Shown here: positions 47,237-59,612 of the stretch, piece after piece
How the letters are laid out: the number at the start of each line of letters is the position of its first letter
Position numbering within the stretch: the stretch's first letter is position 1
Source: Eurosta solidaginis
Taxonomy: Eukaryota > Arthropoda > Insecta > Diptera > Tephritidae
Reading direction: 5' to 3'
Length of the DNA stretch: 64,000 nucleotides
Assembly: GCF_040869045.1 (NCBI RefSeq)
Contig: NW_027136916.1
Location: 682,001-746,000 of the forward strand
Position numbers and translations under genes: made by a program
Notes under the pieces: generated by a model
The model's input: only the letters and a program-made list of their open reading frames with translations
Databases searched by the model: none
What the model was told of the DNA's origin: nothing

Positions 47237-47880
47237 CAAATCATATATGGAAAGGAAAGGGAAGGAATGGAAAGGAAAGGAAGGGAAAGGAAAGCAAAGC
47301 AAAGGAAAGGAAAGGAAAGGAAAGGAAAGGAAAGGTAAGGAAAGGAAAAGGAAAGGAAAGGAAAGGAAAGATTTCTTATAGGTGTTTTATGGACGACTTG
47401 TTAGCGAATTGCTTTAAATTTTCTATCGACAACAAAGGTTATCGATTTTTTATCGACAGACTTTCGGATTGTCATAGACAATTTATCGAATTGCTATCGC
47501 AAAGTTATCGGCAAATTTTAGAAAAGATATCGATTTGTTATCATAAAGTTATCGATTTGTTATTAAAAAGTCAAGAAGGATTATGGTTTTTTGAAAAAAT
47601 TGTCGGTTTTTTATAGAAAGTTTATCGAAAGGAAAAGAAAGGAAAGGAAAGAAAAGAAAAGGAAAGGAAAGGAGAGATTTCTTATAGGTGTTTTATGGAT
47701 GATTTGTTATCGAAGTGTTATAAATTTTCTATCGACAACAAAGGTTATCGATTTTTTATCGACAAACTTTCAGTTTGCCATAGAAAATTTATCGAATTGC
47801 TATTAAAAAGTTATCGACAATTTTTAGAAAAGATGTCGATATATTATCAAAAATTATCGATTGGTTATTAAAAGGGAAAG
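47237..47880 (+). repeat. GGAAA microsatellite plus duplicated TTATCGAT-rich unit
   Basis: A (GGAAA)n tract (47245-47370) leads into a unit starting gatttcttataggtgttttatgga at about 47371. The unit recurs at about 47677 after a second GGAAA tract, a period of about 306 bp. Each unit holds many ATCGAT or TTATCGA words. Confidence 0.75.
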
Positions 47881-47986
47881 GGAGGCTTTAGTCTTTTAGT
47901 TTACGGACACTTTATCAATCTCCCCGAAAAATCAGAGTGCTCTGACCGAATAACTCACCTCTATACCAGCTTGAATATCATTATAT

Positions 47987-48430
47987 TGTAACTAAATTTG
48001 GGGGATTCCGATTATTTTGCACCTTCTGCTAACATTCGAATCGCTGAAATGTCGAATAAATAACTCCAATATTCAATATTTCAAAACGGTCTTTATTCAG
48101 CCTACTTTGGGAGTAGTATTTCACAACTATACTAAAACTAATAGCGTGTTTCAATCAAAACTGACTCCTCAGCTTGCGCTGCTTTTATAGTCTCTGTTGC
48201 CTCATCTGAATATTTCTCCTAAGGTCTAGCTGTTTCACCTTCTAGAACTTTTGTATCTCCTGCTTGGTAATTAACTTTATATGTTAGTGTATGTGTGAGT
48301 AACAACTTCTGCACTTAGCTGATGACTACATATATGTATATGAGATGTTCTTCGTCACCTTGTATGTGTAAATGTACATAAGTGTAGCTGCTTGCTGTTT
48401 TTGTTGTTGTGATTATTTAATAACGCCACA
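47987..48430 (-). mobile_element. Solo gypsy-type LTR (copy D)
   Basis: This 444-bp LTR has TG and CA ends and is flanked by the perfect 4-bp duplication ATAT (47983-47986 and 48431-48434). The TATA-like complement gcttttatag is at about 48181. It is the shortest of the four related LTRs. Confidence 0.75.
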
Positions 48431-48621
48431 ATATATTCGTGGGAAAATAGATGAGGTAACTTATCAGAAGCACTGGATATGTTAACTTGTTCGAGAAATT
48501 GTCTTCATGGAAGAAGTTCCTAGCGTAGAATGAAATGTATATAATGCTAAAGAGTTCTTTTACTGATAAGGATTTCATGAATAGTCAAACTGGCAATTGA
48601 AGCTCACTAATCGTGCAGTCG

Positions 48622-48981
48622 GTGGCCACCGTGGTGTGATCGTAGAGTGCTCCGCTTACCACACCGTATGCCCTGGGTTCACACCCCGGGCAAAGCAACA
48701 TCAAAATTTTAGAAATAAGGTTTTTCAATTAGAAGAAAATTTTTCTTAGCGGGGTCGCCCCTCGGCAGTGTTTGGCAAGCGCTCCGAGTGTATTTCTGTC
48801 ATGAAAAGTTCTCAGTGAAAACTCATCTGCCTTGCAGATGCCCTTCGGAGTCGGCACAAAACTTGGAGGTCCCGTCCGGCCAATTTGTAGGAAAAATCAA
48901 GAGGACAACGACGCAAATTGCAAGAGAAGCTCGGCCTTAGATCTCTTCGGAGGTTATCGCGCCTTACATTTATTTATTTTA
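48622..48981 (+). mobile_element. tRNA-derived SINE, full-length, with 14-bp TSD
   Basis: This 360-bp element is bounded by perfect duplications TAATCGTGCAGTCG at 48608-48621 and 48982-48995. The head resembles a tRNA: an A-box-like tgtgatcgtagagtgc and a B-box-like GGGTTCACACCC at about 48675-48687. The body contains ctcggcagtgtttggcaagcg and the conserved hairpin catctgccttgcagatg. The tail is ttacatttatttatttta. It encodes nothing and depends on LINE machinery (known for SINEs). Fragments lie at 42545-42715, 55108-55182 and 55733-55963. Confidence 0.85.
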
Positions 48982-48995
48982 TAATCGTGCAGTCG

Positions 48996-51229
48996 CGAAT
49001 GATATGGGAAAGGCTGGCCTCACGCTATATAGACTCGAGTTACTTAAGCTTATTGCGGTATGCAGATTTTTGACTGGAATACGTTTTTGTGATCCGAATA
49101 TGGCGATCTGTAGAGAATGGCTAGTCCCGGTGGTTAGCTACTTTAAATATGAGCTTCGCCTTGCAGGGTATCTAAATCCGGCCGGTTAGAAGAATATGAC
49201 ATGTACTAAAGCATAGTCATTGAGAAGGTTTCATTGCAAAAAAGTACCTGCAGTGCGATGCAATATTGGAAGGGCCATCCTGGGTGAGCTAAAAATATGC
49301 TTATCGATCACGTCATGCTTTCACTTATATCCAGCTGTTGTTTTGAAATTGCCAGAGTGGCTCATACACGGCTTCTTCTTTTCATTGGAAATCTTTTTCA
49401 TGAACTAGACCTGCGGAATTTCTTTAACGTCTACATTTCTTGGTATGTTCTGTATTTGGGCATATGTAACCGTTCATCGTAGCACTCAGTTTACCCTCAT
49501 CAACCTAAAATGAGGTCCTGTTTGGTTATGCAAATATCGCAAATATATTGACTTTATAGCCCAAAATTCAGATATTAAAAACTTCTGTCCTGTGGGTACT
49601 TATTTCCTACCTGAACGGACCGATTCCTCAAAAAGAACCTACAGGTTAAGTATCTTCATTATTCAGGAGAAGGCTAGAAAATAGTACGCACACACACAGA
49701 GGCAATTAAATGCATGTGTGGCCTTTATAGGGTGCATCATTAGTACCAGAATTTCAGAGTGTTTTCTTAGTCGCAATATTTTCGAAGTTGGCTTTTCACA
49801 GTAATTTTTAATAAGCATTTCTATTTTACATGCCAGTTTTCACATTTATTGTGCTGTAGTAGATTGTTTCTAGGTCAATGCTGAGCCAGTTGCGTTTCTT
49901 TATGGAACAAGAATACCAGGTAGTATCAGAGCATAATTGGGACTTCTGATATCTACCACAGGTGCTCTAAAGAAGGGAGTGGAAGACATTACCACAGTGA
50001 AAGTTTTGTGGCTTGAAAGAGGTTTCGTAGCCACATTCAGTAGTTCGCGGTTGGGATCGACCACGGTTCGCACAGCGTCAGAATTTTTAACATAATATTA
50101 ATATGAGTCTACGCGTTAAGAGATGAGGTGGACAATCGATGCTCGTCATGGCATCAAAATCATTCTTGGAGAATTTAACAAAATGGTAGCAAAGAATTGA
50201 TATTCAGTCCTAAAGTCCCAATATCAAGTCTTCATCAATTGGCCTGATATAAAATTCTGGTAGGAAATTTTTGCATTGCAACGTCTACCAGCGTGGCCAT
50301 AAAAAGAGGTAAACAAAACATAGACGAGGTAAAAGCTTTGCCGTGAGTAATTGACCGTTCAGGTGTCCACAGTTGCCATCGAGCGTTTGTTCACTCCTGT
50401 TATGATCATCAGTAGTAACAGGTTCAAACGCCTAATAAAGGAATACAAAACTTTATTTATAGACGGCAGTAATATCTATAGCATCCAGTACGAGCAGACG
50501 AGCTACGAACTTTGTTTAACGATGTGGAAAAGAAAGTGCATTCAGAAAACGCAGACAAGTGATGATTACTCCAATCGACTCTCACAACTGGTCATTATAA
50601 AAATCTTCGACTAGAGACTTAGACTACCAGTGGACACATTTTGACATACTATATACCACCACGTTGGACAATGCCTCTTTAAAAAAAACAGAATAGGCAA
50701 GAGAAATGTACAACGGTGTTAGTGGGAGTAGCTTCTGTTTGATGAGAGTAGTTCAAGACAATGCTAACAGAAATAACGACGGATGACGGAAGATTTCAAG
50801 ACGGGAAGAATTCTTTCAAGAACGATTATGACAACCTCACAGCTGAGGCAGATCATGCTTAGCTTATGGAGAGAACCTGTCTCCTCATGTCTCCTAGCTG
50901 GCTTCCTCTTAAGAGAGGGAGTCGGACGTCAATCTCCCTCAACTTCGACGAGGATACCTTGGTCTCTGCCTTCTAACGTATCTTTGCACATAACTATATT
51001 TAGAATTATAATCAGGGACAGGCGCCCCTGATAGTAGCTTGGTCATTGTATGGAACTGTTCAAACTTTTTTTTCCTTGGATATTCGTTATGAGAATAATT
51101 TATAAACTATTTGAGTGACAGAGCTTACAGAGTAGGTCGAAGCATTGCTACAACAACAACAACGCACACGATTTATTTTATGGCAGTCGACTATGCCGAA
51201 GTAGGTCTGGCGATGAATGCGTACTAACC
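48996..51229. other. Spacer with a possible retroposon tail
   Basis: Short frames at 49004-49189, 50351-50614 and 50783-51031 show no recognisable family. At about 51149-51166 the plus strand reads gctacaacaacaacaacg, which could be the 3' tail of an unrecognised plus-strand retroposon extending left. No host gene is supported. Confidence 0.35.
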
Positions 51230-52200
51230 TCGTAATGCGGCGAACCTCCTGCCATCCACTTAAGGCCAGAAATATCTTGCTACCCTACAAGAGGTGTTGT
51301 CCGTCCAAAGTTTGGTGAGCTCACTCTAGGTCCAGCTATGGAGGAGCAAAGCATAAGTAGCCAGCGGAATCCCGAAATCTCTTCAGCCATCTTCATCCCG
51401 TTCAGTTGTACCGATGCGGGCTAAGAGATCCGCTTGACAGTTGCCTGGGATATGACTATGGCGCGGGACCCAGATAATCTTAATTATAAAATAGTTCGAT
51501 GCAATCACAAGCGAGGTCAAGCACTCCCAGATCACCCTCGATCGCAATGTAGTTGAACTCAAGGCCTGGATAGAAGCTTGGATATCAGAGTATATGTTAA
51601 ATTCCCTAACCTTAGTAGCACTGGATAGCATTTCATTCACCGCATCCTTAATCGCAGCAACTTCCGCTGAAATACACTGTAGTGATCTGCCAAATTACAC
51701 ATGCGGCTTATATTTAGCTCTTGACAAAAGACCACTCCACCAACCTTTCCGTCGAACTTTGACCCATCTGTGAACAAGTTAGCCGGTCCCCTGCCCCAGA
51801 TGGTTCCTCTTCCTCGCTCCTCTCTCGGGGGAATAACTGTGGTGAAGGTTGTATAGGGAGCAGTTATCGGCATACAATAGTCCGTCCTGTCCGCGATAAA
51901 GTCCAACCTGGTAAGAAGGCCAGAGTGTCCGAAAGCAGAAAGCTCATAGCTCGTATCACGAAGCGTGACCAATGACCGGGCTGCAGCCGCCTTTGCCGCA
52001 ATATCTACTAGATGTATGTTCAGCGTGACATTCAGTGCCAAGGTAGGAGTTGCTCTAAGAGCGCCACTGATACCGACCAGCGCCGTCCGTACGCTGACAC
52101 TAATATATTGGAGGTGCTCGCCGTTTCCACCAGACCAGCAACCCACAGATCAGAGCCGGAATGACCTTTAACTTATTTGAGAAAAAAGTTATCTTGCCGC
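51230..52200 (-). pseudogene. LINE fragment: reverse transcriptase end and RNase H
   Basis: Reading leftward are the thumb region ALVGISGALRATPTLALNV (about 52080), then LTRLDFIADRTDYCMP, the RNase H first Asp in LFTDGSKFDGKVGGVVFCQE (about 51770) and HYSVFQ. After a frameshift near 51640 come FNIYSDIQASIQAL and WVPRHSHIPGNCQADLLAR (about 51400-51480). The normal WVPGHSxIxGN is altered to WVPRH. It is the same general class as the LINE at 24893-26633 but a different family. It is inactive. Confidence 0.65.
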
Positions 52201-53082
52201 TCCCTCGAGATTTACTCAGATATGATCATAATGCAACAAATAAAAGCTGGAATGCTTTGCTAGATAGGCCATGTTATATGAATGAATGAAAACGTTGCGA
52301 TCCTGGGGAGAAATTCACCGAGTTGGGAGTAATATGTGAAAACCGAAGGAGAAGAAATTAAACCAAAGTTATTCCTGTAACTTTTTGCGTACGCTGTAGG
52401 CGTGTATTTCTACGTGCAAGTTACTCACATATAAGCGATTAAATTTCGTTAATTTAGATGCTTTGTCGACTCGTATGCGTTGATATGTAGATACGAGTAT
52501 TTATGTATGCATTACTTTGTTGAAATTTGCAGAGCTCATATGAATGACATAAAAACAGTAGAAGTGGTAAAAGTAGAAATGAAAAATAGTTGATTGCATG
52601 CACAATGACGTTTATATAAGTAAACGAACTTTAACATAAACACAGTAAGTATATGTATTTTTATGTTTCTAGGTTTCATTTGCTTACTTTTAAGTATTCA
52701 TTTACCTTTATGTTGTACTTTATATGATTTATGCATGAGAAAAAGACATACAAATGTTTATTAGTGAGTGGAATTGTTCAGTGTAATGCCATCAACAGTA
52801 GCGCAGGTTCAAGGACATTGATGAAATGATGTGACTTAAATGAAAAATGAAAGTTTTCTTTGTGTACTCTTAGCATATTTAAGTTAAAGAATTTGCATAT
52901 ATGAGATGCACATCTGATGAGTGAACTAAGAGTGATTTGTATAAGGGAAGCTAAATTGAAACGAAAATTGCCATGAAATAGAGCAAGATTTGTGAGAGGA
53001 TAGTGCAAAATTGTGACTGAGATTTTGAAGTGCAATTAAACGTCTGTAGCTTTTTCTGAAGTGTAGCAAACTTATCTCTTAG
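52201..53082. other. Spacer
   Basis: AT-rich with tatgtat-type low complexity; no gene seen. Confidence 0.3.
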
Positions 53083-54266
53083 TTGTTGTTGTTGTATTAA
53101 CAGTGCTTAGCCCCATTCAATGAGCATGACCACTCACTCATTGCCATCAAAGTCCTCTAACGGGAGTCCAGATTTGTAGATTTGGCTTAGGACCAGCGTA
53201 TGCTTGTCTGGATCAAATTGCTGTGTTGGTTGGTGCCGAATCTCGTCATAGTGCTTATGGAGATGTTCCGTTAAGCCCCGTGGAGGCGTATGTGTTTTTA
53301 AGACAAGGTGACCAAACTGGTGAAGCGTAGCTTATAAGCGACCGGCCAATTGCTTTGTACGTAGTTCGCAACGTTTCTTTATCTTTTCCCCAGGTGCTGC
53401 CGGCAAGTGACTTGAGGATTTTGTTGCGCCTTTGTATAGTACACATAGATACAACTTCGGTGGTATGGCCTTGAAAGTTAGAGTATCATTGAACGTTATC
53501 CCCAAGAACTTTGGGTGACTGACAGTCGGTAGTGTGACACCATCGATGTGGACGTCCAATATTTGCGAAATCTCTTCCTTCCACGTCGTAAACAGAGTAG
53601 TGATAATGCGTTGTGGGAGGTGAAGAAACTGGAAATATCGGGGAGATAGCTGTTTTTTTTAGAAACTAATTCATCAATTGAATGGCCAGGTTCTCCTGCG
53701 ATAATAGTGCAGTTGTCGGCATAGGAAATTATTGTGACTCCTTCTGGGGGGGCAAGGGAGTTTTGATATGTAGAAATTAAACAGGAGCGGGGATAGGACA
53801 CCACCCTTTGGTACCCCATGTTTAATTTTCCTAGGTTTTGAGATTTCGTTCCCCCCGTTTACTTTTCCTAGGTTTTGAGATTTACTTCCTAAATTGAGCC
53901 GACAACTGCCGACCATTCAGATAATTTGCGGTCCATTTTTTTATACAAGGGTGAAGGTGTGAGGCCTTCTATGACTTTTTGTACGGTGCCGTAGTTGGCT
54001 TTGGACAGGTCAAGTGCCACGAGCACCATCCTATGATGGGGATTATTCTTGCTATTTATAGAATTGAGCGCGGTGGTGTTGCTGCGCATTTTGCAGATGC
54101 GATTTTAGTGAGTGGCTAGGTGAAGGTTAGCCGTGAAATGAGGGAGCAAAACGGTTTCCAATGTCTTCGCTACTGGCGAACGAATTGATATCGGTCGATA
54201 TGACTCGCCTTCGTTAGTTGGTTTGCCAGGCTTTAGTAGTGGATTTATCTTTTATTATGGAGTATT
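53083..54266 (-). pseudogene. Jockey-like LINE reverse transcriptase fragment
   Basis: The left edge carries the tail (complement tacaacaacaacaac). Reading leftward from about 54240 are the decayed LLKPGKPTNEGESYRPI block, a helix containing LVALDLSKA (first catalytic Asp, about 54015), GVPKGGVLSPLLFNFYIS (about 53800), the altered catalytic box SYADNCTII (YADD changed to YADN, about 53725), HPKFLGITFNDTLTF (about 53500) and NKILKSLAGSTWGKDKETL (about 53390). There is no RNase H. Several frameshifts and a 42-bp internal repeat at 53823-53888 interrupt the frame. The 5' half is missing. Confidence 0.7.
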
Positions 54267-55030
54267 AACGCATAAAGAAGCGGTAAAGATGGGTTTGATG
54301 GTGAATGAGGACAAAACGAAGTACCTGCTGTCATAGAGCAAAGAATCAGCGCATACGCGCCTTGACAACCACGCTACTGTTGGCTACCATAATTTCGAAA
54401 TAGTAAAATACTTCGTTTATTTAGGAACCAGCATCAACACTAGCAACAACATCAGCACTGAAATCCAGCGAAGAATCAATCTTGCCAATAAACGCTACTT
54501 TGGACTAGGTAGGTAATTGAGAAGTAAAGTCTTCTCTCGGCGAACGAAAATCATACTCCACAAGTCACTTGTCGTACCCGTCCTGCTATATGGGGCAGAA
54601 GCATGGACCATGCAACAGCAGATGAAGCGGCTTGGGAGTGTTCGAGAGAAAAGTTCTTCGAAAGATTTATGGCGCTCTACGCGTTGGCGATGGTGAGTAC
54701 AGTAGAAGATTTAACGATGAGCTGTACGAGCTCTTCGCCGACATCAACATAGTCAAGCGAATTAAAACGCAGCGGCTGCGCTGGCTAGGCCATGTTATGC
54801 GAAAGAAAGCTGACGCTCCGGCCAGGAAAGTGTTTCTATCGGAATCCGCCTATGGAAGCCGAGGTAGAGGGCGGCCCCCACTCAGCTAGAAGGACCAGGT
54901 GGGAAACGATTTAAACTCCCTTGGTGTGACCAATTGGCGACGGTTGGTAGAGAGAAGAAGCGACTGGCGCGCCTTGTTGGACGGTCATGACTGTTTAAAC
55001 GGTTGAGCACCAATTAAGTAAGTAAGTAAG
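54267..55030 (+). mobile_element. RTE-like LINE, second copy, decayed
   Basis: This is the same family as 584-1290 and reaches slightly further upstream (GLMVNEDKTKYLLS, then a stop). It has an in-frame TAG at 54333 and single-base deletions near 54613 and 54631, and ends in the same (TAAG)n tail. Flanking GTATT at 54262-54266 and 55031-55035 may be a short target duplication. It lies directly against the LINE at 53083-54266. Confidence 0.8.
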
Positions 55031-55107
55031 GTATTTCTAGCATATGCACCACAAATGTCTCGAGAGTGTAAACTTTGCTTAATATTAACACAGCCCATCA
55101 TTATAGC

Positions 55108-55182
55108 ACGACGCAAATTAGAAAAGAAGCTCGGCCTTAAATCTCTTCGGGGGCTATCGAGCCTTACATTTTTTATTTTTTA
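55108..55182 (+). repeat. SINE 3' fragment
   Basis: Matches the last 75 bases of the full SINE: acgacgcaaatt, aagaagctcggccttaaatctcttcgg and gccttacattttttatttttt. The 5' part is missing. Confidence 0.65.
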
Positions 55183-55589
55183 CTGCGTGCTTGTGTTTAT
55201 ATGAGAGTAATCAATCGACAAAAGATTGACTCAGTGAGTGAACATAAACCAAATGTAATCATTAAAAACGAGAAAGGAGGGCTAGAGGCCGGAAAAAATT
55301 AAATGAAGATGAAAAGATGCCTAGCCTTAACTGGTCAAATATATATCCGCTACTGTTCCGAAAACTTCCCAACCTGTTTGAAGGAAAATTTGCATAGAGA
55401 AAATGTTGCCTATTCTCAACTTCTTTACCTAGATATTTTCACTTAGGAAAACTTCATAGCGTGGGCATTCATTCGGTGGCGAGCTAATGTGAGAAGTTGA
55501 CAACCTAGCTAGGCCTCTTCAACATAATCGCTTTAAGAGCTAGCGATAATAAGCATTTTTATATTCAGCTGAGCAGAGGTCACAGAGTA
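55183..55589. other. Spacer
   Basis: No gene or repeat recognised. Confidence 0.3.
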
Positions 55590-56345
55590 TATTAATTCTG
55601 TTCGCATAACGGTACCCGTAACGGTATAAACTAATCGAGATAGATATAGAATTATATATATCAAAATGATCTGGGCGAAAAAAGAAATTCATTTAGCCAT
55701 TTCCCACCGTTCGTCTGTCCGTGAACACGATAGACTCCGAACGGTATCTGCAAGGCAGATGAGTTTTCACTGAGAGCTTTTCATGGCAGAAATACACTCG
55801 GAGTTCTTGCCAAACACTGCCGAGGAGCGACACCGCTTATAAAATGTTCTTCTAATTGAAAAAACTTGTTTCTAAAGTGTTTGATGTTCCGGGGCGTGAA
55901 CCCAGGATTTCCGGTTTGGTAAGCGGAGCACGCTACAATCACATCACGGCGGCCGTGGTCACAGTGAAAACGATAACTTGAGTAAATTTTGAGGTATCTT
56001 AATGGAAAAAAAGATTTGGTATGCAAGTTCCTGGATGATTGCTCGGATCGCTATTTAAAATGAACGAAGTCGGACTATAATCACGTCCACTTTTTCGATA
56101 TCGAAAACTTCGAAAAAACCAAAAAAGTGCGATAATTCATTACCAAAGACGGATAAAGCGATGGAACTTTGTAGGTGGGTTAACCTTATGACGCAGAATA
56201 GAAAATTAGTAAAACTTTGGACAATGGGCGTGGCACCGCCCACTTCTAAAAGAAGGCAAGCTAAAAGTTTTGCAAGCTGTAATATGGCTGCTGAGTATGT
56301 AATGGTCGGTTACACCCGAACTTAGCCTTCTTTACTTGTTTAATT
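55590..56345 (+). repeat. Dispersed dipteran repeat, split by a SINE
   Basis: Blocks in order are aatgatctgggcgaaaaaag, cgttcgtctgtccgtgaacacgata, [SINE], aacttgagtaaattttgaggtatct, gactataatcacgtccac, gggcgtggcaccgcccac (about 56225) and the terminal hairpin ggtcggttacacccgaac (about 56306). It is the longest of the three fragments in the window and non-coding. Confidence 0.65.
55733..55963 (-). mobile_element. SINE, minus strand, 3'-truncated, inserted in dispersed repeat
   Basis: The head (complement gtgatgtgattgtagcgtgctccgc, B box ggttcacgcccc) is at the right. The element stops in the catctgccttgcagatac hairpin region at the left. Flanks gtgaacacgata (55721-55732) and gtgaaaacgata (55964-55975) are a 12-bp TSD with one mismatch. 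Confidence 0.75.
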
Positions 56346-58199
56346 AAAATAAAGGTTTTCTGTATTTTTAGTTAAGGCTGCATAAACGTTGCTGCAATAA
56401 ACTTCAGCAAAGTATTTGCAAGCATGATAAATAGTTACGTAGGGACTTTGATGTCTTTGCATCTTTTAAGAGCCAATCTCCTTACAGCGCATTTCCTACA
56501 AGTGCATTGCACTTCCTTCAATTTGATAGCAGCTAATAAAATATATAACCGCACTCAAATGGATCGACACCAACTCGAACGCTTTAAATATATGTTAGTA
56601 ATTTTCCCGAAGTTTCCCACTTCTTTCCTCGCTCTGTCTACCCTTCCCAACTTTACGTGCGCCAACGCCTTTACTTCAACGAAGCCAATAAATCTGCACT
56701 TTTGTAATGAAGTTTTCCAATTGTCCCAACAATTTACCGGCCGGCATAGTGCCAAGCATTGGTGCAATTTGAACATACTGTGAGAAGGGTGAGTGTAATG
56801 TAAGTGTAAACTACAATAACACTACTAATAATCACACATAGGTACATACATACATACATGGTCTGAGTTTGGATGCATGTAGGTGAAGTGGTATGTCTCT
56901 TACTATAGGCAAGCAAAGTCCCACAAGTTGCAATAACGACAATGCTTTTAATGCTTTATGTTGTTACAATAACAAGTGCAACAAAACTTTCAACTTTATA
57001 TATAACTGACGCGGCCAGGCTTAAAACTTTGAGAGTAAAGTAGAAAATCGTATGAAAATTTGGAAAGTATACATCAGAATTGAATTTAATAAAGTAGCTG
57101 GAAGATAGTGGAAAGCAGTTGTGAGGTAGTCGGTATGAGCAGCAGGAAGGCACTTAAAATATGAAACGAACTGACAAAGCAATTTAGGTGCTCGTCCTTT
57201 TTTGCTTGGATAGGCACTTTTTTGTTTCTGCAAGGAAACTGATTTTAGCATACAATTTTTAAATAAACAAATTTGTATGAAAAGTGTCACAAGAACAAAG
57301 TGCAGCAGCTGTTAGCTTCACTCTTACTAGAATTTCTTCGAATTCGGAAATCAGAAAAGCCAAGCAAGGCTTCTTGAATACCCTGCCTTTTTGATAAAAT
57401 GAGTTTATGTGGTGCTTTGTACTAGCTCTCACGACATGTTCAAAGATAGTTGAACTAATGCCCTTCTCTGCCTATTGGTAGAAGCTCATTTGGGATCAGT
57501 GGATTTATGAAGTGAAGGTGGATCAATGTTTTCTGTCAGGTGCTAGAGTCAGGCAACGTCTTCCAAGCAGTCATCACGGCTATTGAACACGCGATAAATA
57601 GCATGATATCCAGTCGGCAATGGCAGAACTGTTAACGTTAGCCTAGCCTCTGGTGCACTAAATCACACGAGTCAAAGGAACTGTTGACCAGACTAATGAT
57701 ATGAGTATACACACCTTGGTAGGGTTGGAATAACATACACCTCTTCCGTTTTACTCCACATTGGAGTAAAGGGCTCTTTCGCATTTGGATATTAACCACA
57801 GCCGAAATTCTGTACGGCCTACACTAATAACCAGAAATAGAAAAAAAAAATCCACGGGCTATCTGCCAACCGTGGTATCTGATTTGAAGTCCTTTGTTAG
57901 ACAGGGCTAGATACAATACAATGGCCGATGAATGTCTTACCCCGTTTTCGATTACATCAAACTACTTCATGGAGTAAGACAGGATACTAGCATAATCGCT
58001 ATAAATAATACGCAGATTACCTGAAAAGAACGGACGCAGGCTCACAAGCTCATTGATTGTAATTATCAGTAGAGACTTCGTATTAATTTTAAAAAATTGA
58101 GAAAATTTTTTTTGTTCGAAAATTGTGGGCGCACAAATCATAAGTCCCACCTTGGAAACAATTTTGTAATTATAAAGATCAACTCTACCCAACATTCAG
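56346..58199. other. Spacer with a doubtful LINE RNase H relic
   Basis: A 119-residue frame at 56424-56783 shows no family features. At about 57535-57830 scattered words (FQAVITAIEHAINS, then NNIHLFRF.PH) may be the remains of an RNase H domain, but stops are dense and the call is weak. Nothing else is recognised. Confidence 0.25.
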
Positions 58200-59612
58200 C
58201 TAAGCAGCATCATCACCAAGAGAGCAACAACAAGCAGACCAACATACATAAATAAGGAGGAACAGAATACAACAATCGGTGAGTAGGCAGGTTTTTATTT
58301 TTCATAAAAAGTATATAAAAAATAATAAAACTTTTTTTTCACAAAAGTTATATTATTTTGTGTAAACTGCAAAAACATATATATATATATCCACATATAT
58401 ACTTGAATATTGCGGAAATTTTCTTACCGTTGGTTTTACTGCAACTTTTTTGCAACCAAAAATTGGTAGAAAATATTCCGCTATACCAATAGGCAAAATC
58501 CGCCAATTATATATATATATATATATGTATACATATTTCTAGTGGTATTTAACCAAAAAAAAATTGCAGTTTACTTGCCTACTCAAATCCACTGTGCAAG
58601 AACAACATCGGCAAAATCTTCTTCTACAGCTGAGTTTACCCCGTTGTTCGCACAGAGCGTTGAACTTGTCGATACAGTTCAACTTCTTCCAAGTGATTTT
58701 TTCTTGCTTGCCAGCATATACAAAAATCGTAATATTCATACGTACATACTTACATACATGTACAAATAATTTCAAGTTGCTTTTCCAGCATTCATACTTT
58801 GAGAACATCATACGTGTTTACTCACACGTTCAAGTCACTCTTCCAGCGACATTCTCCGAGCACATATAGCTACATTAGCAACGAGAGCTGTGTACTGCTG
58901 ATCAAATTTCTCAACCTCTCTCATATTTGCAATTTTTTCATCTTTCTTTGCTGCACTCTCCCAACAGTGCAATCAAGCGCACTCAGCTTCACAAAGACAC
59001 GCGACATTAAAGCGACGAAGAAGCGAATCAAAACAAACTCTTCTGTTTGTAAACATAAACAGAGAAGCTCATCTGATTCACGTGCATACGTTCGCACAAA
59101 CAAGCATATATACATACGTTTGTATATTGCGCACGTACGTTTGTACTTATTCTGTCGTACAAAACTAAGTTTGAGATATTTTCGTCCCTATAGGAACTTT
59201 CAAAAAAATATCCATACAAACTTCAAGTACATATTATTATTTTCTAATATATACATACCTATATATACCAGTAATTTACAAATACACGTTTATTTCCACA
59301 CGTATATTTACACGTATATATAAGTGAAAAGTGTTTGTGATTTTTTTTAAATCTTATACCTTTTGTTTTTACAAAACAATATACATCCTATTAAATTCCG
59401 AATTTCGCGGATTTAAATAATTTAAGGAACGTCCCGTTGTCCGTGCTTGACTGTATTGTTCAAAAAAAAAAAAACACAAACACCGCCACCAATTTAAATC
59501 CCCTTTTCTAAATTTCTGTGGCACGAAGAGTTTTCCATCTTCGAATTTTGCGAACGTTCTCTGAGCGGACAAATATTTTATTCGGTTTTGAAAACCCAAA
59601 AGTTTGCATAAA
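58200..59612 (+). other. Probable 5' LTR/leader of BEL element, limits unknown
   Basis: These 1.4 kb precede the polyprotein, are non-coding and rich in tacatac/atatat words, and contain a candidate splice donor cggtgagt at about 58276. The matching 3' LTR is outside the window, so LTR ends and primer site cannot be fixed. The leader proper is likely from about 59400. Confidence 0.35.

Noticed and set aside
58799..59323. 174-residue Tyr/Ile/Thr-rich frame upstream of the BEL polyprotein
   Set aside because: It is produced by tacata/atatac-rich leader DNA and has no domain features.
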